A stretch of 12,457 bases of DNA from an uncultured Acetobacter sp. (lineage in GTDB: Bacteria > Pseudomonadota > Alphaproteobacteria > Acetobacterales > Acetobacteraceae): NCBI GenBank assembly GCA_937900755.1, contig CALCDN010000031.1, positions 1 through 12,457 on the forward strand, given 5' to 3'. The position numbers and the translations under genes were made by a program. Positions 6,325-12,457 of this stretch are shown piece by piece. The notes beneath the pieces were generated by a model, which was not told the origin of the DNA, ran no database searches, and saw only the letters and a list, made by a program, of their open reading frames with translations. Every line of letters begins with the position of its first letter. Position 1 is the first letter of the stretch.

Positions 6325-7284
6325 ATGCAAAAACTCATCATTCATGTTGGGACGCCTAAGACGGGTACAAGCACATTGCAGCGGATGTTTTTTGATAAAT
6401 CGGACGATCAGTTGGAACGGAAACGTATTCTTTATCCGATCCATAACCATAGCGGAGGTTGTGGTAAGGGTCGTGTGGCTAATGCGTCCATATTGCAACC
6501 TGAATATTACAATGTCGATGAGTTGGTCGAAAATTTTGAGCAGTGGTTTTCGATGGCAGATACAGTTTTTCTGTCTGAGGAAGTTCTGTTTTTAGACAAT
6601 AATATGGAAAAAATTCAATATTTGCGCAATAATGATGTGCAAATTGTTATCATGGCATTTTTTAGGAACGCGGCTGAGTATTTATCATCACTCTGGATGG
6701 AATTTAACAGATTCGAAAACAGAAGAATTGTCTCTTCGTTGACTGATTTTATGAAAGGGCGGGAGTATTTAACGGGTATAGGCAACCTTATGTCTCTGGT
6801 TGCTTCAAACCCTGAGTATGTTTTTCATTTCTGTCCGTATCGACCGAAAAGGTTTGATAAAAACTCTGTCGTAGAGGCGCTGGAGATCATAGGCTCTGAT
6901 CTGGATCCGAAGCAGTTTGAGAATTATAATGAATCCATGACGCGGCTTGAAGCTGATATACGGCAACTGGCAGTAACTAACCATTGGCAGTTTGGGTCCC
7001 ATATCAACTCCGATGATATCAAAAAGATTGCCGCTGAAATCAAGAGTGGTGACCGCAGGCCTGTTATTGAAACACTGTCTGATGATATTATTGAACAAAC
7101 CTGTCTTGAGCATGAGCCTTTTCTCGATTATCTGATGCGGGTAGATCCCAATAATAGAAACGTATCTTTTAAAGATATAAGGCCATCCTGTTTTGGAAAA
7201 CAGCGTGATGCGTATCAGCCCATATCTTTGGATGAGTATGAAAAAATTAAAATGATGCTTCAGGATACAGTTCCCGAAGAATAA
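6325..7284 (+). CDS. Sulfotransferase-like P-loop protein
   Basis: A 319-residue protein resembling PAPS-dependent sulfotransferases. It opens directly with strand and loop IIHVGTPKTGTSTLQRMFF (5-23), the expected binding loop for the 5'-phosphosulfate with K12 the likely catalytic-loop lysine. VIMAFFRNAAEYLSSLW (108-124) provides the arginine and serine (R114, S121/S122) expected at the 3'-phosphate site. SEEVLF (84-89) is a typical internal strand. The C-terminal half is poorly conserved to my eye. There is no signal peptide, so it is probably cytosolic. If active it would sulfate a glycan or lipid-linked sugar. No PAPS-synthesis genes are nearby, and some members of this superfamily have no shown sulfotransferase activity. 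It is strongly AT-rich: the 60-base row starting at 6601 has 16 G/C. This suggests horizontal acquisition. ATG 6325 has GGGA eight bases upstream. Confidence 0.75.
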   Translation: MQKLIIHVGTPKTGTSTLQRMFFDKSDDQLERKRILYPIHNHSGGCGKGRVANASILQPEYYNVDELVENFEQWFSMADTVFLSEEVLFLDNNMEKIQYLRNNDVQIVIMAFFRNAAEYLSSLWMEFNRFENRRIVSSLTDFMKGREYLTGIGNLMSLVASNPEYVFHFCPYRPKRFDKNSVVEALEIIGSDLDPKQFENYNESMTRLEADIRQLAVTNHWQFGSHINSDDIKKIAAEIKSGDRRPVIETLSDDIIEQTCLEHEPFLDYLMRVDPNNRNVSFKDIRPSCFGKQRDAYQPISLDEYEKIKMMLQDTVPEE

Positions 7285-7294
7285 TTTGGTCTTG

Positions 7295-7333
7295 CTATTT
7301 AAATAATTTTAAAATAGATCGTGGGATTTTTTT
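7295..7333. terminator. Weak AT-only hairpin between convergent genes, possible terminator
   Basis: The convergent sulfotransferase-like and AGE genes end only 24 bases apart. CTATTT (7295-7300) pairs with AAATAG (7312-7317) around an A/T-only loop, overlapping the AGE stop codon. On the plus strand a run of seven Ts (7327-7333) follows nine bases later. The stem has a single G-C pair and would be unstable, so this is a tentative call based mainly on location. Confidence 0.25.
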
Positions 7334-8544
7334 GGTAACGTGCTGCCTGATTTGCGGCTTGTTATCTCTTCATGGTTTTCTAAAGCACAACATAACCGGC
7401 CCACCCCGTAAATATGATAAAGTGAACTGGCGGGCATATGATCCACCGCTATTCTTCCATGGGCCGTATAGCGGTCAATCCACCCTCCTTGCAGAGAAGG
7501 AGGGGCGTATGTTGTAAAAAATACTTGCGTCAGGTTGTCCAAAAGAGTGGCTTCACTTTTGGCCTGCGGAGTGCTGCCCAGGTCCTGTTGGCGGTCAGCC
7601 AGAAGGCGCATGAGTTCAGTTTGGGGCCAGATACGGGTGCTGGTGGTTACCGGAGTGCCATTGTCAGTTATACTGTCAAACACTGCGGCCTGACTGGTAC
7701 CATAGCGTAAGCCAGCTTGCAGCAGAGAGTCGCACAGGGTTTTCAGGTCGTGCTGGTCTGAGGTGTTCGCGGGGGCAAGGCGCATATAGTCCCGCAACAG
7801 CCATGACCATTCAAAAAGATGGCCCGGTTCCACCGTGTTTTGGCCAAAGGCGTGGAGGGGAGACCAGTCCGTTTTAAAAAGCTCCAGCAGCATGCCCGGA
7901 TGTGTGGGCATAAATCGGGTTTGCGCCAGTGTCATCAGACCATGGGCGCGCTCAAGGTAAAAGCTGTCCGCCGTGACCTCAAACAGGGCCAGATAGGCTT
8001 CCAGCAGGTGCATGTGCGGGTTCTGGCGGCGCAGGATGTCCTGCGGTGGTGCGGTGTCCAGGTAGCCACCGTGGGGGGCGGCAAAAATCTGTTCGATTTC
8101 AAGCGTGGTCTGTCGGGCCACGGCAAGGAGCGTTGTGTCTTCGCTCAACCTGTATGCCCATGCATGGGCGTATAGAATGAACGCATGGGCATACAGGTCC
8201 CGCAGGGTGCTGGAAGGCTCGCCATCTGGCCCAAGGGCAAACACCCAGCCGGGTTGGCCATCGACCTGCCAGTAGCGTGCCCGTACGGTGTGCAGGCAGG
8301 TCAGCGCCTCGTGTGTTGCGTCAAACACACCGTCCAGTGCGGCCCGGCAGTAGGTGGCAATCTGGCGGGCCTGCACCATCAGGCGGAGGTGGGGCAGGGC
8401 AATGGGGGCGCCCTCCAGTGTCAGGCGCTCATGGTAAAGGTGGCGCGTGCGGTCGTAGCCGGTGGTGCTCCATAAGGGGAGGGCCAGCCGGGTCAGCCAG
8501 TCTTTCCACTCTGCCTGGGGTGTGGTGTGTGTCTTGTGGGGCAT
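7309..8544 (-). CDS. AGE-family epimerase/isomerase (N-acylglucosamine 2-epimerase / mannose isomerase-like)
   Basis: A 411-residue (alpha/alpha)6-barrel enzyme of the AGE superfamily, which interconverts aldose and ketose or epimerises C2 of sugars such as mannose, glucose, N-acetylglucosamine or their phosphates. Family landmarks are in order: RQNPHMHLLEAYLAL (173-187, H177/H179), EPGHLFEWSWLL (239-250, H242), IWPQTELMRL (305-314), and DHMPASSLYHIYG (368-380, H377 near the expected catalytic histidine). Substrate cannot be assigned; mannose-6-phosphate/fructose-6-phosphate isomerisation would suit a polysaccharide locus. ATG 8544 has AAGG seven bases upstream. It lies 57 bp downstream of hldE on the same strand, probably in the same transcript. 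The last 25-30 residues (ENHEEITSRKSG onward) are lysine/serine-rich, encoded by much AT-richer DNA than the rest, and extend past the family's usual end, suggesting a recombination junction. Confidence 0.87.
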   Translation of the reverse strand: MPHKTHTTPQAEWKDWLTRLALPLWSTTGYDRTRHLYHERLTLEGAPIALPHLRLMVQARQIATYCRAALDGVFDATHEALTCLHTVRARYWQVDGQPGWVFALGPDGEPSSTLRDLYAHAFILYAHAWAYRLSEDTTLLAVARQTTLEIEQIFAAPHGGYLDTAPPQDILRRQNPHMHLLEAYLALFEVTADSFYLERAHGLMTLAQTRFMPTHPGMLLELFKTDWSPLHAFGQNTVEPGHLFEWSWLLRDYMRLAPANTSDQHDLKTLCDSLLQAGLRYGTSQAAVFDSITDNGTPVTTSTRIWPQTELMRLLADRQQDLGSTPQAKSEATLLDNLTQVFFTTYAPPSLQGGWIDRYTAHGRIAVDHMPASSLYHIYGVGRLCCALENHEEITSRKSGSTLPKKSHDLF

Positions 8545-8601
8545 GGTTACACCTTGGGGGATAACATCCCGTCCGTTATGGCTGGCCTGTGGCTGGCAGG
8601 A

Positions 8602-10044
8602 TCAGGCCTGATCCGGCTCGGCCATTTTGCGGACAAGGTTGCTGGTGGAACAGCCCGCAACGAGCGAGACAAGCTCCACACGCCCGCCTGCGGCCTTGAC
8701 CACATTGCCCCCGATCACCGCATCTTCCGTGTAGTCCGCACCCTTGACCAGCACATCGGGCTGGAGCGCCGTAATCACGTCCAGCGGTGTGTCTTCGTCA
8801 AAAATGAGCACCATGTCCACTTCGCGCAACGCGCCAATAACCGTGGCCCGCGCAAGCTCGTCCTGCACGGGGCGGGTCGGGCCTTTAAGGCGGCGGACGG
8901 AGGCATCGCTGTTGATGGCCACAACCAGCTTGTCCCCCTTCTGGGCGGCGGCGCGCAAAAGGGACACGTGGCCCGGGTGCAGCAGGTCAAAGCAGCCATT
9001 GGTAAAGACAACGGAGGCTCCGTGCTGGTGCCATTTCTGCATAATGCCGCGGGCCTGCTCCAGCGTTGCCAGCACGCCTGCGTTGGGGATGTCCTTTTTC
9101 AGCGCCTGGCTCAGTTCGGTGTGTGATACGGCGGCCGTTCCCGGTTTGCCCACGGCAATGGAGGCGGCAACAGTTGCAATGACAACAGCGGTATCCAGGT
9201 CCTGCCCGGCAGAGAGCACGCCGCCAATGGTGGCCACCACCGTGTCCCCCGCACCGGACACGTCATATACTTCGGACTTGCGCGCGACCTCGTGCAGGAT
9301 GTGGCCGTTGCGTTGCCACAGGCTCATGCCCTCTTCGGAGCGGGTGACCAGCACATCGCCCCCGAACTGGGCGGAGGCCGCGCGCGCGGCCTGCTCTATC
9401 TGGGATGTGCTGCGCAGTGGCAGGCCGGTTGCCGCCGCCATTTCCGCCCGGTTGGGGGTGACCAGGGTGGCCCCGGCATAGGCGGAAAAATCCTTGCGCT
9501 TGGGGTCCACGATCACGGGAATATCCCGTGCGCGGGCATGGTCGATAATGGCGCGCAGCACCCCATCGGACAGAACACCCTTGGCGTAGTCCGAGCAGAT
9601 CAGCACATCGGCGCGTTCCACGGCGGCATGGGTGGCCGCGATCAGGCCGTTTTTGGTCGCGGGGGAAAAATCAATGATGGTTTCATCATCAATGCGTACA
9701 ATCTGCTGGTTGCCGCTGACCACACGGGTTTTGCAAATGGTGGACCAGCCGGGCTCGGCCACAAGGTCCAGCACATCAATGCCCGGCCATTTGCCAAGGG
9801 CGTGGCGCAGGGTGTTCGCCGCCTCGTCCGCGCCCACAACCCCGATCAGGCTGACCGAGCACCCAAGGGCTGCGGCATTGACCGCCACATTGGCCGCCCC
9901 CCCCGGCGCCACGCTCTGGCGGGACTTGAGCAGAACAGGCACGGGGGCCTCGGGCGAGATGCGCTCGACCGAGCCGAATATGTACTGGTCCAGCAGCAGG
10001 TCACCAACAACAACAACACGGCCAAATTCAAAAGTGTCGATCAT
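8602..10044 (-). CDS. hldE: HldE bifunctional heptose-7-phosphate kinase / heptose-1-phosphate adenylyltransferase
   Basis: This cytosolic fusion enzyme (also called RfaE) makes ADP-D-glycero-beta-D-manno-heptose for the LPS inner core. The N-terminal ribokinase-like half phosphorylates D-glycero-D-manno-heptose 7-phosphate at C1: VVVGDLLLDQYIFG (11-24), PGGAANVAVNAAALG (47-61), and DVSGAGDTVVA (261-271, catalytic base D267). The C-terminal nucleotidyltransferase half adds AMP: TNGCFDLLHPGHVSLL (348-363, HxGH motif H356-H359), NSDASVRRLKGPTRP (378-392), and CSTSNLVRK (465-473). From ATG 10044 the protein has 480 residues, close to E. coli HldE (477). The frame could extend to a TTG at 10101, but those 19 residues do not look conserved. 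The phosphatase GmhB step between the two reactions and the GmhA isomerase are not encoded here. It lies 75 bp downstream of rfaD, the next pathway step. Confidence 0.96.
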   Translation of the reverse strand: MIDTFEFGRVVVVGDLLLDQYIFGSVERISPEAPVPVLLKSRQSVAPGGAANVAVNAAALGCSVSLIGVVGADEAANTLRHALGKWPGIDVLDLVAEPGWSTICKTRVVSGNQQIVRIDDETIIDFSPATKNGLIAATHAAVERADVLICSDYAKGVLSDGVLRAIIDHARARDIPVIVDPKRKDFSAYAGATLVTPNRAEMAAATGLPLRSTSQIEQAARAASAQFGGDVLVTRSEEGMSLWQRNGHILHEVARKSEVYDVSGAGDTVVATIGGVLSAGQDLDTAVVIATVAASIAVGKPGTAAVSHTELSQALKKDIPNAGVLATLEQARGIMQKWHQHGASVVFTNGCFDLLHPGHVSLLRAAAQKGDKLVVAINSDASVRRLKGPTRPVQDELARATVIGALREVDMVLIFDEDTPLDVITALQPDVLVKGADYTEDAVIGGNVVKAAGGRVELVSLVAGCSTSNLVRKMAEPDQA

Positions 10045-10119
10045 GCAAGGCTCATACAGGCTGGGAAGTGGGGCGTGCGCCAGACCATGGGCTGGCTGCA
10101 AGGTATTCCAGAATGCGTA

Positions 10120-11124
10120 TTATGCCCCATGCCGCGCGTGCAGGTAAGCGACATAATCCGCCACGCCGCAGGCCACGTCGCGCAGGGGCAGGGTGCAGTC
10201 AAGGGCGCGCAGGGCGCTCATGTCCGCCTGTGTAAAACACTGGTAGCGGCCACGCAGGCTATCGGGGAAGGGGGTATACTCCAGAACGCCCTGTTCCACC
10301 ATCTGGGCGAGGGACAGGCGTGCCTGCCCGCGCAGGGCGTGTATGCTGTTGACCACGGCGCAGGCCACGTCATTGAACGGCTGGGCCTTGCCTGTGCCCA
10401 GGTTGAACACTCCGCTATGGCCGGGATTGTCAAAGAACCAGAGCTTGATGGCGACCAGATCGTCAATGAACATGAAGTCGCGCTTCTGTTCGCCTGCGGC
10501 ACAGTGCCCATAGGCTCCAAACAGCCGGACCCGCCCTTCGGCCATGAACTGGTTGAAGTTATGGAACGCAACCGAGGCCATGCCGCCTTTGTGCTGCTCA
10601 TGCGGGCCATACACGTTGAAGTAGCGGAACCCCGCGACCTGCGTGCTCCGTTCGGGCTGGGTGCGCCGGACAATCTGGTCGAACAGGAGTTTGGAATATC
10701 CATACACATTCAGCGGTTTTTCAAACGCCGGTTCGGGGCTGAAGGTGGTGGACGCGCCATAGGTGGCCGCACTGGAGGCATAAAGCAGGCGCGCGCCACT
10801 GTGGGTGGCGTAGGCGAGCAGTTTTTTGCTGGTTTCAAAGTTGTTGGCCATCATGTAGCGGCCGTCATGCACGGTGGTCGCCGAGCAGGCCCCTTCATGA
10901 AAAATCGCCTCGACCCGGCCATAACGGTCCTGGTGCAGGGTGTCATAAAACGTGGTCTTGTCCAGATAGTCGCTGATGTCCAGGTCAACCAGGTTAAGCG
11001 CCTTGTCCCCGTTGGTCAGGTTGTCGACTGCGATAATATCCGTAAACCCGCGCCGGTTGAGCCCGCGTATGATGTTGCTGCCAATAAATCCGGCGGCCCC
11101 GGTAACAATAATGCGGTGTGACAT
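10120..11124 (-). CDS. rfaD: ADP-L-glycero-D-manno-heptose 6-epimerase (RfaD/HldD)
   Basis: An extended short-chain dehydrogenase of 334 residues (E. coli HldD has 310) that inverts C6 of ADP-D-glycero-D-manno-heptose, giving the L-glycero form used by heptosyltransferases in LPS core assembly. Motifs: NAD(P) glycine loop VTGAAGFIGSN (7-17), YASSAATYG (115-123), the catalytic YGYSK (Y141, K145), and the HldD hallmark FRYFNVYGPHEQHKGGMASV (166-185) containing K179, the second catalytic-site lysine. RDFMFIDDLV (215-224) and VFNLGTGKAQPFNDVA (239-254) are standard for the family. It is slightly longer than the enterobacterial enzyme, mostly at the C-terminal end. No strong ribosome site is seen before ATG 11124. 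It sits between ugd and hldE on the same strand and supplies the step following HldE. Confidence 0.96.
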   Translation of the reverse strand: MSHRIIVTGAAGFIGSNIIRGLNRRGFTDIIAVDNLTNGDKALNLVDLDISDYLDKTTFYDTLHQDRYGRVEAIFHEGACSATTVHDGRYMMANNFETSKKLLAYATHSGARLLYASSAATYGASTTFSPEPAFEKPLNVYGYSKLLFDQIVRRTQPERSTQVAGFRYFNVYGPHEQHKGGMASVAFHNFNQFMAEGRVRLFGAYGHCAAGEQKRDFMFIDDLVAIKLWFFDNPGHSGVFNLGTGKAQPFNDVACAVVNSIHALRGQARLSLAQMVEQGVLEYTPFPDSLRGRYQCFTQADMSALRALDCTLPLRDVACGVADYVAYLHARHGA

Positions 11125-11218
11125 GGTGCTATCAGGACTTCATGCAATCGGTAAGGAACGGGGCAATACGGCGCACAGGGGGAGTATGGGGGTACATGAC
11201 CTGGCAGGCAAATCGGGT

Positions 11219-11240
11219 GCGGGCAGTCTGGCCCGCCCGC
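11219..11240 (-). terminator. GC-rich hairpin after ugd, possible attenuator or weak terminator
   Basis: Just beyond the ugd stop, GCGGGC (11219-11224) pairs with GCCCGC (11231-11236, or the overlapping copy at 11235-11240) around a short loop. On the transcribed minus strand it is followed by ACCCGATTTG and not a proper U-run, so complete termination is doubtful. The remaining sequence up to rfaD (119 bp in all between the genes) shows nothing else recognisable. Confidence 0.25.
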
Positions 11241-11243
11241 GGC

Positions 11244-12410
11244 CTAGTCCGCGCCAAACAGGTCACGGGTAAACACCCGGTCGCGCACATCGGCCAGTTC
11301 TGGGTGCAGGCGATTGCTGACAATAACGGAGGCGCGGGCCTTGAACTCCTCCAGGTCACGCAGCACGCGCGAGCCAAAAAACTGGTCGTCCTTCATGGCG
11401 GGTTCATAGACGATGATCTCGATACCCTTGGCCTTGAGCCGCTTCATGATCCCCTGAATGGAGCTTTGCCGAAAATTGTCGGACGCCGTCTTCATGGCTA
11501 GCCGGTAAATGCCCACCACCTTGGGCTGCATGGCAAGAATACGGTCGGCCAGAAAATCCTTGCGGGTGCGGTTGGCATCCACGATGGCGCGGATCAGGTT
11601 CTGGGGGACCTGCATGTAGTTGGCCAGCAGTTGCTTGGTGTCCTTGGGCAGGCAGTAACCACCATAGCCAAAAGACGGGTTGTTGTAGTGCTGGCCTATG
11701 CGGGGGTCCATGCACACGCCCTCTATGATCTGGCGTGTGTCCAGGTCGCGGGCCAGTGCGTAGCTGTCCAGTTCGTTAAAGAACGCCACGCGCATGGCAA
11801 GGTAGGTGTTGGCGAACAGCTTTATGGCCTCGGCTTCCGTGGCGCCGGTAAACAGGAGCGGCACGTCCTTCCTGATCGCGCCTTCCACCATCAGCGCGGC
11901 AAACTGTTCGGCGCGCGCGCTGCGTTCGCCCACGATAATGCGCGAAGGGTGGAGGTTGTCGTACAGGGCGCGGCCTTCACGCAGGAATTCGGGGGAGAAA
12001 ATGACCTGCCCGGTGCCCAGTTCCATGCGAACCTGATCCACAAACCCGACCGGAATGGTGGATTTGATCACGATCGTGGCGTCAGGGTTCATGGCGCTTA
12101 CGCTGGCGATGACGTCCGTGACGGAGGACGTGTCAAAATAGTTTTCCTGCGCATCGTAATTGGTGGGGGTGGCGATGATGACAAAGCTGGCATCGCGGCT
12201 GGCCGCGGCAAGGTCGGTTGTGGCGGTCAGGGCGAGGGAGCGGTTGCGCAGGTAGTCCTCGATCTCGGTGTCAATAATGGGGGATTCCCGGTTGTTCACC
12301 TTGTTGACCCGGCCCGTGTCCACATCCACGGCCATGACCTCGTGGTGCTGGGCGAGCAGAATGGCGTTGGACAGGCCGACATAGCCCAGACCGACAACTG
12401 CAATTTTCAT
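11244..12410 (-). CDS. ugd: UDP-glucose 6-dehydrogenase
   Basis: This cytosolic enzyme oxidises UDP-glucose to UDP-glucuronate in two NAD-dependent steps, supplying glucuronic acid for exopolysaccharide or LPS. The 388-residue protein equals E. coli Ugd in length and resembles it throughout. The NAD loop is VGLGYVGLSN (6-15), IIATPTNYD (78-86) and KSTIPVGF (116-123) are typical, SPEFLREG (139-146) carries E141, IKLFANTYLAMR (196-207) carries K197 and N201, and FGYGGYCLPKD (247-257) carries the catalytic nucleophile C253. EGVCMDPRIGQHYNNPS (230-246) completes the central domain, and the UDP-binding C-terminal domain begins around residue 290. ATG 12410 has a strong ribosome site (GGGGAG) six bases upstream. 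It heads the minus-strand group ahead of rfaD and hldE. The 47 bases upstream to the window end show no clear promoter. Confidence 0.97.
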   Translation of the reverse strand: MKIAVVGLGYVGLSNAILLAQHHEVMAVDVDTGRVNKVNNRESPIIDTEIEDYLRNRSLALTATTDLAAASRDASFVIIATPTNYDAQENYFDTSSVTDVIASVSAMNPDATIVIKSTIPVGFVDQVRMELGTGQVIFSPEFLREGRALYDNLHPSRIIVGERSARAEQFAALMVEGAIRKDVPLLFTGATEAEAIKLFANTYLAMRVAFFNELDSYALARDLDTRQIIEGVCMDPRIGQHYNNPSFGYGGYCLPKDTKQLLANYMQVPQNLIRAIVDANRTRKDFLADRILAMQPKVVGIYRLAMKTASDNFRQSSIQGIMKRLKAKGIEIIVYEPAMKDDQFFGSRVLRDLEEFKARASVIVSNRLHPELADVRDRVFTRDLFGAD

Positions 12411-12457
12411 GACATCTCCCCACGCCCTGCGCGATCGGGTTTGTGTTGTCCCGCTTC

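Noticed and set aside
10045..10101. N-terminal extension of hldE from a TTG codon
   Set aside because: The ATG at 10044 gives a 480-residue protein close to the known HldE length and starts just before the first conserved strand. The extra 19 residues look like untranslated spacer.
9292..11121. A 609-codon open frame on the + strand opposite hldE and rfaD
   Set aside because: It lies antisense to two well-recognised enzymes with intact motifs. Its translation is a low-complexity mix rich in Gly, His, Ala and Val, as expected from the antisense frame of GC-rich genes, and shows no family motif.

Overview
The window looks like one end of a contig from a Gram-negative bacterium, probably a GC-rich alphaproteobacterium. 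An acetic acid bacterium of the Komagataeibacter/Gluconacetobacter/Acetobacter type is my best guess, inferred from protein style and composition; nothing here is diagnostic. All ten complete genes concern cell-surface polysaccharide or LPS: sugar-nucleotide synthesis, sugar decoration and glycosyl transfer. No RNA genes, insertion sequences or CRISPR arrays were seen.

Bases 1-51 are not genomic. They are the end of an Illumina Nextera i7 adapter (P7 tail, 8-base index, read-2 primer, Tn5 mosaic end), so genomic sequence begins at about base 52.

Left block (113-5049, + strand) is a tight five-gene operon. It encodes an ATP-grasp ligase, a two-domain FkbM methyltransferase, an FdtA/QdtA-type sugar 3,4-ketoisomerase, a DegT/FdtB-type PLP aminotransferase overlapping it by one base, and a Gfo/Idh/MocA oxidoreductase. 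The ketoisomerase and aminotransferase should make a dTDP-3-amino-3,6-dideoxyhexose (Fuc3N or Qui3N). The acetyltransferase that usually caps this amine is not in the window, whereas an ATP-grasp ligase is, which makes an unusual N-acyl group possible. The genes that make the dTDP-4-keto-6-deoxyglucose precursor (rmlA, rmlB) must lie elsewhere.

Middle block (5158-7284) is conspicuously AT-rich. It holds a family 2 glycosyltransferase (- strand) and a sulfotransferase-like P-loop protein (+ strand), diverging from a 147-bp region that contains a strong inverted repeat. This looks like an acquired module.

Right block (7309-12410, - strand) is GC-rich and more housekeeping-like. In transcription order it reads ugd (UDP-glucose 6-dehydrogenase, making UDP-glucuronate), rfaD/hldD and hldE (ADP-L-glycero-D-manno-heptose synthesis for the LPS inner core), then an AGE-family epimerase/isomerase. 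The GC-rich composition breaks down near the 3' end of the AGE gene, which probably marks the edge of the variable surface-sugar island. No stretch over 300 bases lacks a gene.
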